A stretch of 64,000 bases of DNA from JBAZTO01 sp041661865 (GTDB taxonomy: Bacteria > Planctomycetota > Phycisphaerae > SM23-33): assembly GCA_041661865.1 (NCBI GenBank), contig JBAZTO010000012.1:6084-70083 (forward strand). Direction: 5' to 3'. Both the position numbers and the translations under genes were made by a program. Below are positions 26,084 through 36,543 of the stretch, piece after piece; the stretch's first letter is position 1, and each line of letters begins with the position of its first letter. The notes below the pieces were generated by a model that was given only the letters and a program-made list of their open reading frames with translations, was not told where the DNA came from and ran no database searches.

Positions 26084-26617
26084 ATGGCATCGTCGATTCG
26101 AAAAATCCTCAATGACATACGAAACGCGTTGATGTTTGGCCTGCGTTACCATTGGGTGCGTCACGGGCAGGACTTTCACTGCCAGTGGAGCACAACCTTC
26201 TGGTCGCCGCGCCGGCACATTGTCTTTGGCGACCGTGTCGGTATCGGATCCCGTTGTGCGTTCATGTGCGACATCGAAATCGGCAACAAAGTGCTCATTG
26301 CAGACACTTGTGCCTTCCTCAACAGCGATGACCATCTCTATGATATTGTCGGGAAGACAATGTGGGACAGTGGCCGGGGGGACAAGCATAAGATAGTCGT
26401 TGGTAACGATGTCTGGATCGGGCACGGGGCCATTGTGCTTACGCCCGCTCAGATCGGAAGGGGCGCCATCGTGGCCGCTGGCAGCGTGGTTACAAAGGAT
26501 GTGCCGCCATACTCAATCGTCGGCGGGGTTCCGGCAAGGGTGATCAAGATGCGATTCGCGCCCGAGCAAATCGCCGAGCATGAGCGAATCCTTATTGCCA
26601 GGGGCGAGATGCCGTAA
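26084..26617 (+). CDS. Left-handed beta-helix O-acyltransferase (hexapeptide repeat)
   Basis: 177 residues with hexapeptide repeats from about residue 50 (IVFGDRVGIGSRC, IEIGNKVLIAD, IVVGNDVWIGHGAIVL, IGRGAIVAAGSVVTKDV), ending VPPYSIVGGVPARVI. This is the standard active end of the LacA/WcaF/NodL-type trimers that acetylate sugars with acetyl-CoA. A His follows the loop SDDHLYD. ATG 26084 is chosen because GAGG lies nine bases upstream and the preceding in-frame region is not conserved. Likely acetylates the glycan made by this locus. Confidence 0.88.
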   Translation: MASSIRKILNDIRNALMFGLRYHWVRHGQDFHCQWSTTFWSPRRHIVFGDRVGIGSRCAFMCDIEIGNKVLIADTCAFLNSDDHLYDIVGKTMWDSGRGDKHKIVVGNDVWIGHGAIVLTPAQIGRGAIVAAGSVVTKDVPPYSIVGGVPARVIKMRFAPEQIAEHERILIARGEMP

Positions 26618-26675
26618 GTCGCACGGACGCGCCTTGCGGCGGCAAATTGAATCGTCTCCTTGCCGACTCGCCCGC

Positions 26676-27555
26676 TCACCGCGCCGGTTTGAGCCATTCG
26701 TTGAAAAACCACTTCGCCAGCCGCTTGCGGCGGACGTCCAGTGTGAGCTTTCGCAAAATGAATCGTGTCGCGGAGTGGGCCTTGACGATGAATCGATTGA
26801 GCAAGCAATACCGGAGGGACAGCCGGCGGCGAATACGCGCAATGTCTGCCGGCGACCAGCCGAGTTTCTCGATGACCTGCCGTCGCGTGTCCTGGCGCTC
26901 GGCGCCGCAGGTATTCCGGTCCACCCGCTGGGATACCTGGTCGCCATGCACGCGGAAGGCGCCCAGCGGCTGGTTGACCCAACGAAACTTGTGGCCGACC
27001 CACAGACGAAGGAAGAAGTCCTCGTCGCAGGTCAGGTGCTTGTTGAGATCCAGGGGCAGGGCGTCGCGGGTGATCGAATTGCGCCAATAGGCCGTGTCGG
27101 ACTGGAAGCGGCCGAAATAGACCAAGGCGGTTTCAAAATGCTCCCATCGCACCGTGGGGCCGAAGTAGACCTTGCGGTCGTCGAACGCCATGCCGTCGCT
27201 GAATACCAGGTCCACGTCGGGATGCGCGAGCATCTCCCTGGCCACTCGATGAAAAGCGCCGGGCATGATGATGTCATCGGCGGCGTGCCAGTGGACAATG
27301 TCGCCGGTGGCCATGCTCAGGCCCTTGGTGACGGCATCGGGCTGGCCGCGGTCTTTCTCGCTGACAAATCGCGTGACCAGGTCGGAGTACCTGCCGATCA
27401 CCTCGGCGGTGTCGTCCTTACTCAGCCCGTCGACGACGATGACCTCGAGGTTGGGATAATCCTGCCGCGCGATGCTACCCAGGCACTGGGGCAGGAAGCG
27501 GGCCATGTTGTTAGGTGGGTATGACCACCGATATCTTGGGGAGCGGTCCGGTCAC
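26676..27555 (-). pseudogene. Glycosyltransferase family 2, interrupted by a one-base frameshift
   Basis: The reading frame begins at GTG 27555, overlapping the TGA of the upstream GT2 gene, and gives LPKISVVIPT, then hits a TAA. One base further along, another frame continues MARFLPQCLGSIARQDYPN, exactly the sequence expected next (IPT-YN-MARFL). One surplus T (plus strand 27511-27512) accounts for the break. Restored, the protein would have 292 residues with the GT-A motifs VDGLSKDDT and WHAADDIIMPGA. Either the gene is broken by phase variation or decay, or the base is a sequencing error; the rest of the frame shows no other damage. Confidence 0.85.
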
Positions 27556-28451
27556 TGGATATCTCCACGGCAGGTGGGGGACGGGCACTTCGCAAGCCGG
27601 CGAAACAGGTGAAACGTCGAGCGGCGCACGGGCTTGCGAGCCCCCCGCAGGTTCAGCAGGTCGCGCACCAGGTTTCCCAGCAGCTTTGCCGGCCAGAGCA
27701 CTTGTCCCAGGGTGACGGCGAATCGGAATGCGTAGACGTAGTTCCACAGGATTCGCATGATGTTGTAAGGGAACGGCCAGTGCCGCAGCCCGGTCTTTTG
27801 CGTGTTACGCAGGGTGTAATAGATGAACGCGGTCGCATTCCGGTTGATGACACTGGGCTTGTGATACATGACTGATGCGGGCTCGTAGAAGCAGAATTTG
27901 CCGGCGTCGAGCATGCGGATGGCGAAATCCTCTTCCTCGCCCTGCCGGAAGAAATCGTCGGGAAACCCGCCGATCTGCTCAAAGATGTCGCGGCGAATCA
28001 TCGAGCAGCATCCCGTGAAACTCGAGACGTAGAGGGGCTGGGTCAGGCCCGCCGGCTTGGACCGCACCACGCGATCGCCCTCGACCTCCTTGATCTGGGT
28101 CATAATGACGCCCAGAGACTGGTCGGACTGGGCCCGCGCCACCGCCTTTTCCAGGGCGTCCCGCTCGAGCCAGCCGTCGTCATCGAGCATGTAAACGTAC
28201 TTGCCCTTGCAGTTGGCGAAGCCCAGGTTCCGCCCAGAGGGGCAGCCGAGATTCTTGTACGATCGAATCAGTAAGGCCTGCGGGAACCGCTGGCGCACCA
28301 GGTCGGACGAACCGTCGGTGCTGGCATTGTCCACGACGACAATCTCGTAGTTGGGATAGGTTTGCACCACCACCGACTCCAGGGACTTGGCAAGTTCCTC
28401 TCGGCGGTTCCATGTCACCACCAGCACACTGACCAGGGGATGTTCATCCAT
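27552..28451 (-). CDS. Glycosyltransferase family 2
   Basis: 299 residues with GT-A fold: VSVLVVTWNRREEL at the N-terminus, VVVDNASTDGS, the metal-binding MLDDDGW (about 95) and GEEEDFAIRM as the acceptor-side catalytic region. The wording is of the rhamnosyltransferase-like GT2 group. The C-terminus has a weak hydrophobic stretch (RFAVTLGQVLWPAKLLGNL) that may bind the membrane. It overlaps the next gene by four bases. Confidence 0.91.
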   Translation of the reverse strand: MDEHPLVSVLVVTWNRREELAKSLESVVVQTYPNYEIVVVDNASTDGSSDLVRQRFPQALLIRSYKNLGCPSGRNLGFANCKGKYVYMLDDDGWLERDALEKAVARAQSDQSLGVIMTQIKEVEGDRVVRSKPAGLTQPLYVSSFTGCCSMIRRDIFEQIGGFPDDFFRQGEEEDFAIRMLDAGKFCFYEPASVMYHKPSVINRNATAFIYYTLRNTQKTGLRHWPFPYNIMRILWNYVYAFRFAVTLGQVLWPAKLLGNLVRDLLNLRGARKPVRRSTFHLFRRLAKCPSPTCRGDIQ

Positions 28452-28487
28452 GCTCAGGTTCCTTCATGCCTTATCAATCGGCATAAT

Positions 28488-29435
28488 TCACGTTCCCGGT
28501 TTGAGAACGCCGAGTAATTTGCGGCCGAGGGAAGCCAGCGGATTCTTCCGCCGGGGGCGCAGGAGGACGGGCGAAGGTCTGGAGGCCTCCGCGGTGCCGG
28601 TTTCCTGCTGTGCCCGAATCTCCCGGGCCAGGAACGGGAACAACTGGTACTTGTTCAGGATCAGCTGGCGGGCTTCGGCGATGGCGTCGCGCCGCTGGCG
28701 CCACAGGTCGCTCGAGAGGGTCTGGCGTATTTGGTCGGCCACATCAGGCCGCGTGATGTCGATGCGGACCATCGACTCGGGCGGAAAGTAGGTCTCGATG
28801 TTGGTGCAACCGTAATAGATGGGCATCGACCAGGCCAGGTAACAGTCGGCCAACTTCTCGGTCCAATAATCCGGGCCGCTATAGTTTTCGATGGCCAGCG
28901 AGTACCGGTAGGGCGCCAGCCCGTCCCACTTGTCCTCGATGAAGTGGAAGCCCCGTCCGAAAAGGTCAAACCTGATACTTTTCTGAATGTTGGCCAGGAA
29001 TTGCATTCGCAAGCGATGGCCTGGCAGGTGACGGTTGTTCGAAGTGATCCAGCTCAGGTCGCGCGTTTTCTCCGGCACAGGACAGACCACCAATTCATCG
29101 TAGCTACGGTTTACCCACCAAGGCAACGCCGTATGGCTGTGGATGTACCGTGGGCCTTTCAGGCTGGGCTTTGTCATATAAACGCGTCGGAAAGCCGGTT
29201 GCCCCTTGTGGAGTCCCACATGATACCTGACCGGCGGTTCCTGGATCATGGCCCAGACATGTTCGGGCGGACACTGGACAGTGAGTTCTTCCCTGACACT
29301 GTTGAGGACCACGACATAGTCGCAAACAGCGACGGGTTCCAGGGTGAAGTCAATACCGTCCCATCGGTTGCTGCCTCCCGGCGTTTGCCGCGCCAGGTCC
29401 GGCCAGCCCCAGTTCTTGATGATGCGAACTAACAT
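28488..29435 (-). CDS. Glycosyltransferase family 10 (alpha-fucosyltransferase)
   Basis: 315 residues. The GT10 donor-binding signature is clear around residues 200-240: YRYSLAIENYSGPDYWTEK followed by PIYYGCTNIETYFP. This family uses GDP-L-fucose, and the two enzymes that make it (Gmd, Fcl) are in the same leftward gene series. The start ATG 29435 follows GGAG by seven bases; a longer in-frame extension upstream is low-complexity and rejected. The C-terminus is basic, which suggests peripheral membrane binding as in other bacterial members. Confidence 0.88.
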   Translation of the reverse strand: MLVRIIKNWGWPDLARQTPGGSNRWDGIDFTLEPVAVCDYVVVLNSVREELTVQCPPEHVWAMIQEPPVRYHVGLHKGQPAFRRVYMTKPSLKGPRYIHSHTALPWWVNRSYDELVVCPVPEKTRDLSWITSNNRHLPGHRLRMQFLANIQKSIRFDLFGRGFHFIEDKWDGLAPYRYSLAIENYSGPDYWTEKLADCYLAWSMPIYYGCTNIETYFPPESMVRIDITRPDVADQIRQTLSSDLWRQRRDAIAEARQLILNKYQLFPFLAREIRAQQETGTAEASRPSPVLLRPRRKNPLASLGRKLLGVLKPGT

Positions 29436-29479
29436 GAGAGAACTCCATTCGTCAAATGATGCACCGCACGCCCGGTACT

Positions 29480-30118
29480 TCACGCCCGCTGCGGGGTCGG
29501 CGGCGAGACGGAAGGCACTTTGCCCACGACTCGCGCCGGGACGCCCGCAACGATCGTGTCGGGCGGAACGTCCTTGGTGACCACGGCGCCGGCGGCGACC
29601 ACGGCACGGGCACCGACATGAGTGCCCTTGAGAACGATGGCATCGGCCCCAATCCAGCAACCCATGCCCAGTATCACCGGAGCGTGAGCGACGTTCGCGA
29701 CGCCGCTGGCCTTTCGTGCCTCGAAAGCCACAGGATGGAAGTCGGTATCATAGATCTTTGCATTGGCACCGAGTCCCGCATAATCCTCGATGATGATCTT
29801 TTCAGTGCAATATATGATTGCGCCGGAGATTCCGACATGGTTCCCGATGATCAGCTCCGCGCCGGGGGAAGCCGCGACCAGGACCGTCGGATGGACGATC
29901 CCGGCCAAGTTTTCCTTCAGCTTGTTGAGGATGGTGACGTCGTGGCCGATCCGTATCACGGCCTGACTGTGCCGGCGACAGATTGGAAACGAGGGAGCGT
30001 TGAGTTTACCGGCGATTTGGACGCCCAGGGCCCGCAAGTAGGCACGAACCACCCGCGAAACGAGTATTCTTCGTCTAGCATTCAACCATCGCGCACAGGA
30101 TATGAGAAATGTGATCAT
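29480..30118 (-). CDS. Left-handed beta-helix acyltransferase (maltose/galactoside O-acetyltransferase type)
   Basis: 212 residues. Hexapeptide repeats run from about 75 to 195 (ELIIGNHVGISGAII, IIIEDYAGLGANAKI, VILGMGCWIGADAIVL, VGARAVVAAGAVVTKDVPP), ending TIVAGVPARVVG, with the catalytic-type His in DTDFHPV. It probably transfers an acetyl group to the polysaccharide repeat unit. The N-terminal 40 residues are basic and amphipathic. The ribosome site is weak for ATG 30118, so the start is the least certain part. Confidence 0.86.
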   Translation of the reverse strand: MITFLISCARWLNARRRILVSRVVRAYLRALGVQIAGKLNAPSFPICRRHSQAVIRIGHDVTILNKLKENLAGIVHPTVLVAASPGAELIIGNHVGISGAIIYCTEKIIIEDYAGLGANAKIYDTDFHPVAFEARKASGVANVAHAPVILGMGCWIGADAIVLKGTHVGARAVVAAGAVVTKDVPPDTIVAGVPARVVGKVPSVSPPTPQRA

Positions 30119-30170
30119 GGGAACGGGTCGCCTTCTTCTGAATAGCCGTGTCTTGTCAGCGATGACATAT

Positions 30171-31709
30171 CTAGATCCTACGGACCTTCCGGGCAATCCC
30201 ACCGGCCAACTGGCGGAAGACGTTCCTGTCATAGGAATCCATGCCCAGCAGGGCGACCAGGGGGAGATAAGCGAGCATAGTTGCGGCCACGGCCAGGAAT
30301 ATCCGGCCCCAGCTTTCGCCCGGGATGGCTCGCGAGATCAGGTACACGCAAGGGACCATCGTCGCGGCGCACAGCAGGGATCGGCCGTAGCACTTTCCGA
30401 CGTACTCCAACGGTTTGAGGTGGAAGACCCGCATGAAATAGGCTGGCATGACGATGGCGTTTCGCACGACCAGAATGACCGCGTAGGCCAGGGAAAAACC
30501 CATCAGGCCCATGCCCAGCCAAACGCTCAGGAGCAGGGCCACGGCAATGTTGGCCACCCCTCCGATGAGGTCGATGATCAGGATCGTGCGAACCCGTCCC
30601 ATGCCGACGAGCATCTCCGTCCCGCCTGTGACGGCATGGGATACCATGTCGGCCAGCAGGATGGGGAGCATGAGCGTGGCGGCCTCGTCATAGCCCTTGC
30701 CCATCCAGACGTCCATGAGTTGGTAGCGATAGAAGCACAGAAAGGTCAAGGGGGCGATAGCGGCAAGCAGGCTGTACTTGGTGGCTCGCATGAGCATCAT
30801 TGACAGGGCTTGCTGGCCACCCGAGACGTGGGTGCGAGCCGCCGCGGGCGAGATGACCGATACGGCGGCCTTGAGGACATTGCGCAGGGTCAGCGACCAG
30901 ACCACAGCCAGGCTGAACATCGTCACTGCCGCCGGGCCCACGACTTTGTCGATGAGGAAGTAATCGGCTTGAATATACAGCATCACGGCCATGCTGGCCA
31001 ATGTCACGGCTGAGCCAAAGGTGAGCATCTTCTTGAGGATTCCCAGATCGACATTGCCCAGCGAAAGCCGGCCGTCGCGGAATAGACACAAAGCCAATAC
31101 GAATACGATTGCCGTGTGCAGCGTGACTGAGCCGGAACTGGATGCGGCATAGGCCAGAATACTCCCCGGGAAGGCCAGCAGCAGTCCGTAGACCATGCCA
31201 AACCGCAACAGGAATCCTCCGGTCTGCAACACGGCGTGCAGCACAAATCGTTCCCGGCCGACGAAGGATACGTGGCCGAAAGATAGGGGCATGTTCAGGA
31301 CGGTGAGAATTCCCATGATCAGGATGACGATCTGGACGGTCTGTCGTGACATTTGCGCCGGCCAGGTCACTAGAAGCTCCGGCGCCCAGACAAACAGGGC
31401 GACCGCCAGCATCCCGATGGCGCCACAGACCACCAGGAAGGCCATGCCCGAACTCATCACGCGACTGAGTTCCTGTGGATCCTTGCGTTCCAAGGCCACC
31501 GCGATGAAACGGGACAAGGCTTGGGGCATGCCGATCTGGAGCAGGGCGACGAAGCCCAGGATGCTACCGATGACAACGACGACGCCGTAACGGTCGTTGC
31601 CGAGTTGATGGATCACGAAGGGCGGCAGAACCAACCCGATGGCCATCAGGACCAACGTCTGGCAGAAAACCGCAGCGCTATTGATGATGAGCCGGTGACT
31701 TTCTCGCAT
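30171..31709 (-). CDS. Wzx-like polysaccharide flippase (MATE/MOP superfamily)
   Basis: 512 residues with 12 to 14 hydrophobic segments spaced through the whole length, opening with MRESHRLIINSAAVFCQTLVL and ILGFVALLQIGMPQALSRFI, typical of the polysaccharide biosynthesis exporter family. It would flip the lipid-linked repeat unit to the outer face of the cytoplasmic membrane. The position next to a Wzy-like protein and transferases supports this. ATG 31709 is chosen on family length; the ribosome site is poor. Confidence 0.9.
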   Translation of the reverse strand: MRESHRLIINSAAVFCQTLVLMAIGLVLPPFVIHQLGNDRYGVVVVIGSILGFVALLQIGMPQALSRFIAVALERKDPQELSRVMSSGMAFLVVCGAIGMLAVALFVWAPELLVTWPAQMSRQTVQIVILIMGILTVLNMPLSFGHVSFVGRERFVLHAVLQTGGFLLRFGMVYGLLLAFPGSILAYAASSSGSVTLHTAIVFVLALCLFRDGRLSLGNVDLGILKKMLTFGSAVTLASMAVMLYIQADYFLIDKVVGPAAVTMFSLAVVWSLTLRNVLKAAVSVISPAAARTHVSGGQQALSMMLMRATKYSLLAAIAPLTFLCFYRYQLMDVWMGKGYDEAATLMLPILLADMVSHAVTGGTEMLVGMGRVRTILIIDLIGGVANIAVALLLSVWLGMGLMGFSLAYAVILVVRNAIVMPAYFMRVFHLKPLEYVGKCYGRSLLCAATMVPCVYLISRAIPGESWGRIFLAVAATMLAYLPLVALLGMDSYDRNVFRQLAGGIARKVRRI

Positions 31710-31801
31710 TGTCGCTTCGCGTTTCACCTGTAAGTGTCTGGCCGATCCTAGCACGACGATCGGGCCACTGCCAGCCGAAGTTTGTGAAGTGAAAGCCTCC
31801 A

Positions 31802-33235
31802 TCAGCCTGCCGAGGCGGCATACATCGCGTATTCGGCCTCGCTGACCTCAATGTACTCCGGTTTGGTAAGAATGCCAAGGGCGCCACCAAACAGGGCCCA
31901 GTCCCAGTATCCCACGGGAGTATTGGCTGCATTGGGGTTCAACAGGAAGAAATGCCCATACAGCAAGGGAATGCTGCTGGCCAGCACCGCAAACGCCGCG
32001 GCGACACAGACCCGGTTGGCTGGGTCCGTCAGGGACCGGTAATGTCGTAGTTTCACCATCAGGGCCACCAAGAAGATGAAGTAGGCCATGAGCAGTGGGA
32101 AGCCACCGATCTGCCAGACGTTGAAGAACTCGGAGTCCACCTGCACGACAAAGACACTTCCGGTACGCCACTCGGTACCCTCCCCCATTCCGAAGAACAT
32201 CATCATTGGATGGGAGACCAGGTTCTGAAATGCCGCCGACATTCCTGTTACATCGCGACTCTTGGCCAGATCCACGACGCTCCCGACCGTCTCCAGCCCG
32301 GTGAATCGCATGGAGACCCACTCCCTGAATGCGGATGGGAGGGCGACGCTGGCAAGGACGGCCGTGAGGGTTCCCATCAACAGGACAAGGCCGAGGGATT
32401 TGAAAAAAGTACCCACTCTATGGCCTGGCGGCAGGCTGCTTACCGACAGGCTCAGGCTCAGGCAAAGTGCAAACACGCCGATGACCACGCCCTGTCGAGT
32501 TCCAACGGCCAGCATGCCGCCGAAGATGACGATCGTAGAGACGGATGCCAGGAGCAGGCCCAACCGTACCCTGGGCATCAGCATGGTCAAGGCGGCCAGG
32601 ATTCCGATGCTGTAGGCGCCAACCGTGCCGCGATAGAGCCCCATGAACCCGCCGCCAAACCCCACCGCTGACGTGTCGGTCCCCTGGATTTCATACCACA
32701 AATCCAAGTTGACCTTGAAGACATATTGGATCAACCCACATGCGGCCACCGCGACGAACGTCAGGCACTGCAGAATGACGAAGCGATCAGGATGCTGCTC
32801 CAACTGCATCTTCATCATCATGGAGCGAAACACGATCAAGTAGCCGATAAGTCGCATGGTATTGAGCGCGATGAATTTTATCTCTCGAGGAACGTCGGAG
32901 TAGAACAGGTAACCCATGAGCGTGGAGAAGATGGGCAAGAAGACGAGAATCGCCGATGCCATCATCGTGAGAAAGCCCGGCGGCCGGCCGCAATCTAGAC
33001 GCCACTTGAGAGAGCCCGCCGCCCACATTAGTAAGAACACCAAGGCCACTAGGTCGGCCGAGAATACCAGTCCGGCAGTACCCGGGCTGACTTTGAAAAG
33101 GGGGACCGGCAGAGTCAATACCACGGCAAGGCAAGCGCTCCGCCAGCGCAACCCAAGAAAAAGGCGACCGATAGGAACCATCACCACGCAGATGAGTGTT
33201 TGCAGCAACAGGACTCTTATCCACAGCGGACTCAT
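31802..33235 (-). CDS. O-antigen ligase/polymerase-like membrane protein (Wzy/WaaL type)
   Basis: 477 residues, about ten to twelve membrane helices, with a central loop (about 320-375) holding the sequence FFGMGEGTEW and a second loop with DSEFFNVW, as in Wzy/WaaL proteins. It would join repeat units in the Wzx/Wzy pathway. Sequence alone cannot distinguish a polymerase from a ligase. It precedes the flippase gene by about 90 bases in the same direction. Confidence 0.85.
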   Translation of the reverse strand: MSPLWIRVLLLQTLICVVMVPIGRLFLGLRWRSACLAVVLTLPVPLFKVSPGTAGLVFSADLVALVFLLMWAAGSLKWRLDCGRPPGFLTMMASAILVFLPIFSTLMGYLFYSDVPREIKFIALNTMRLIGYLIVFRSMMMKMQLEQHPDRFVILQCLTFVAVAACGLIQYVFKVNLDLWYEIQGTDTSAVGFGGGFMGLYRGTVGAYSIGILAALTMLMPRVRLGLLLASVSTIVIFGGMLAVGTRQGVVIGVFALCLSLSLSVSSLPPGHRVGTFFKSLGLVLLMGTLTAVLASVALPSAFREWVSMRFTGLETVGSVVDLAKSRDVTGMSAAFQNLVSHPMMMFFGMGEGTEWRTGSVFVVQVDSEFFNVWQIGGFPLLMAYFIFLVALMVKLRHYRSLTDPANRVCVAAAFAVLASSIPLLYGHFFLLNPNAANTPVGYWDWALFGGALGILTKPEYIEVSEAEYAMYAASAG

Positions 33236-33261
33236 GCTTGCTTGGCCCCGTTACTCATGGA

Positions 33262-34161
33262 TCAGGCCTTTCTCGCCCGAATCACCCCGCGACGCAGATA
33301 CGGCTCACGGTATTGCAGGTAATAACCCGGGGAGTAGGCTATCTCAAAGCCCAGGGTGGTCAGCAGACTGGACAGTTGGGCTTGGTCGCCGCTCTTGTGG
33401 TAGCAGCAGATGGAAACTCGCACAGGGCGGCTCTTACGCAATATTTCCCGTGCGCCTTGGAGCACGTCCGTCTCGCCGCCTTCCACGTCGGCCTGGAGAT
33501 AATTCACGACTTGTTCTTTGTTCGCGAGATATCGGTCCAGCGATGTCCATCCGTCGCCGTCCTTATTGCCCAGGAACAGGGGAACGATGTTCACCTTGTC
33601 TTTCCAGGACGCCAGAGTCAAGCCCAGTGGCTCTATCCATCGCTTGTCGGGCTCGAAGAGATACACCCTTGCCACTCGTTCAATAATGCTCAGGCAGAAT
33701 ATACCGTCCGAAGCTCCGGCCAGGACCGCCACATCTCCCTTGTCGACATTGAACATGTCGGACAGGTAAGCGTGCGGCGACTCCGGGTGTGCCTCGCAAC
33801 AGGCGGTGGCGACGGCAGCTTGCACCTGTGCGTCCGAGAAGTCGGCCGGGAAGTAAACCCTATTCTTTCCGATGATAACAGAAGGGAAAGGACACCCCCC
33901 GTCACGGCGTACAGAGAAGTCAGTCGGTCGGGCAAAATCTGCGGCCGCGCTGAGCGGGCGGGTGCCCGGCTCGAGATCCAACGCGGGGTGGCTCTCGATG
34001 TACTCCACGATCTTGCGGATTTCAGGATCTTCCGTATTCCTGTAGTACGACAGGACTAGTCCGCGAAGACGCCTCTTCTGAAGTTTGACCAGCATTGGGC
34101 GGATGGCTCGCACTCCCGGCAGGCTGGTGACGGCGTTCACTAGATTCATTAAGGTGCGCAT
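33262..34161 (-). CDS. FkbM-family methyltransferase
   Basis: About 299 residues. The second half has the SAM-dependent Rossmann features of FkbM proteins: VAVLAGASDGIFCLSI, VYLFEPDKRWIEPL and YLQADVEGGETDVLQGA. FkbM enzymes O-methylate sugars or polyketides, so here a methylated sugar in the glycan is likely. The N-terminal 110 residues are not conserved in the family as I know it. ATG 34161 is chosen on frame; the ribosome site is weak and other nearby Met codons are possible. Confidence 0.85.
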   Translation of the reverse strand: MRTLMNLVNAVTSLPGVRAIRPMLVKLQKRRLRGLVLSYYRNTEDPEIRKIVEYIESHPALDLEPGTRPLSAAADFARPTDFSVRRDGGCPFPSVIIGKNRVYFPADFSDAQVQAAVATACCEAHPESPHAYLSDMFNVDKGDVAVLAGASDGIFCLSIIERVARVYLFEPDKRWIEPLGLTLASWKDKVNIVPLFLGNKDGDGWTSLDRYLANKEQVVNYLQADVEGGETDVLQGAREILRKSRPVRVSICCYHKSGDQAQLSSLLTTLGFEIAYSPGYYLQYREPYLRRGVIRARKA

Positions 34162-34235
34162 GACTTGTCCAATTTGCTGTGTCGAATGGAGAGAGTCTCT
34201 CTCCACCATGCTGGCTGGCAGATCCACCGACCTTG

Positions 34236-35180
34236 TCAACCGTCCCTGTGCGTCCGCCACCACTCAATCGTCCGCCGCAGGCCTTCGTCGAAGCCCATCG
34301 CCGCGCGGAAGCCAAAGAGTTTCTCGGCACGCCGTGTGTCCAGCGACCGCCTCGGCTGGCCGTCGGGCTGGGCAGTGTCCCAGACGATCTTGCCGGTGTA
34401 GCCGACCAGGCGGCGAATCTTCTCCACCAGGTCGCCGATGGTGATCTCGAAGCCCGCTCCAAGATTTACGGGCTCCGGCCCGTCATAGTTCGCCGTGGCC
34501 AGGACCAGCCCGCGAGCACAGTCCTCGACGTACAGGAATTCCCGGCTGGCTTTGCCCGTGCCCCAGACGACCACCTCGGCCTCGCCCTTATCCTGGGCGT
34601 GGACGAATTTGCGGATCAAGGCCGGGATGACGTGGCTGGAACGCGGGTCGAAGTTGTCGCCCGGCCCGTATAAGTTCACCGGCAGCAGGTAGATGCCATC
34701 CAGCCCGTACTGCTGGCGATAGGCTTGGAGCATCACCAGCAGGGCCTTCTTGGCGATGCCGTAGGGGGCGTTGGTCTCCTCGGGGTAACCGCTCCAGAGG
34801 TCTTCTTCCTTGAACGGCACGGGCGTGAACTTGGGATACGCACAGATCGTGCCGACCTGAACAAACTTCTTGAGGCCGACCTGGTGGGCCTGTTCGATCA
34901 GGTGCAGCCCCATGGCCATGTTGGCGTAGAAAAACCGGCCGGGGTTCTCGCGGTTGGCGCCGATGCCGCCGACCTCCGCCGCCAGGTGCATCACGACCGT
35001 CGGCTTCATCGTCGCGTACATCCGCTGGACGTCGGCCTCGCGCGTCAGGTCGTAATCCTCGATCCGTGGGACCAGGATGCTATCCTTGCTCACGCCGGCG
35101 CGGGCCAACTCCGCCTGGATATTGCGCCCCAGGAAGCCCGCCCCGCCGGTCACCACGATACGTTCTTTGCTCAGGTCCAT
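34236..35180 (-). CDS. fcl: GDP-L-fucose synthase
   Basis: 314 residues of the extended SDR family: NADP site GGAGFLG (12-18), AAEVGGIGAN, catalytic Cys in GTICAYPK, YxxxK as YGIAK near 140, and the family-typical NLYGPGDNFDPRSSHVIPALIRK. It converts GDP-4-keto-6-deoxymannose to GDP-L-fucose with NADPH. Its partner gmd lies just upstream and the fucosyltransferase downstream, giving a closed pathway. Confidence 0.95.
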   Translation of the reverse strand: MDLSKERIVVTGGAGFLGRNIQAELARAGVSKDSILVPRIEDYDLTREADVQRMYATMKPTVVMHLAAEVGGIGANRENPGRFFYANMAMGLHLIEQAHQVGLKKFVQVGTICAYPKFTPVPFKEEDLWSGYPEETNAPYGIAKKALLVMLQAYRQQYGLDGIYLLPVNLYGPGDNFDPRSSHVIPALIRKFVHAQDKGEAEVVVWGTGKASREFLYVEDCARGLVLATANYDGPEPVNLGAGFEITIGDLVEKIRRLVGYTGKIVWDTAQPDGQPRRSLDTRRAEKLFGFRAAMGFDEGLRRTIEWWRTHRDG

Positions 35181-35238
35181 AGTTCAGTTCCAAGAAAACC
35201 GAATCCCGGAATGGAAACTCCGAAAAACACACAACTCC

Positions 35239-35310
35239 ACACAGAGATCACAGAGCAGAGACTTCCTGGTTTCAGCAACATCTTCTCTCTGTTTCTCTGC
35301 GGCTCTGTGT
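35239..35310. repeat. Long imperfect CACAGAG-type inverted repeat
   Basis: Arms at 35239-35261 and 35286-35310 (ACACAGAG...CAGAGA against TCTCTG...CTCTGTGT) could form an extended hairpin between fcl and gmd. A similar structure lies at 49552-49655. It looks like a dispersed intergenic repeat family, possibly acting as a transcript-stability or partial-termination element. Confidence 0.65.
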
Positions 35311-35316
35311 CGCTTT

Positions 35317-36342
<1,026 letters not shown>

Positions 36343-36543
36343 GTACCGACTCCTGTTAAGCGAATAAAGGACTGTGCTTATATCGGCCATGCAGGGTGGG
36401 CACTACAAGTAATCTGCCGCCCCGGCCGACCCTCCGATCAGGCGGACAGCCGTTGGCGGGGAAGTACGCTCTCTTTCTTGAAACATGGCTTGCACTTGGC
36501 GTCGCACGAAGGCTTCTCGTGGAGACGAAAGGACAGAAAAACA

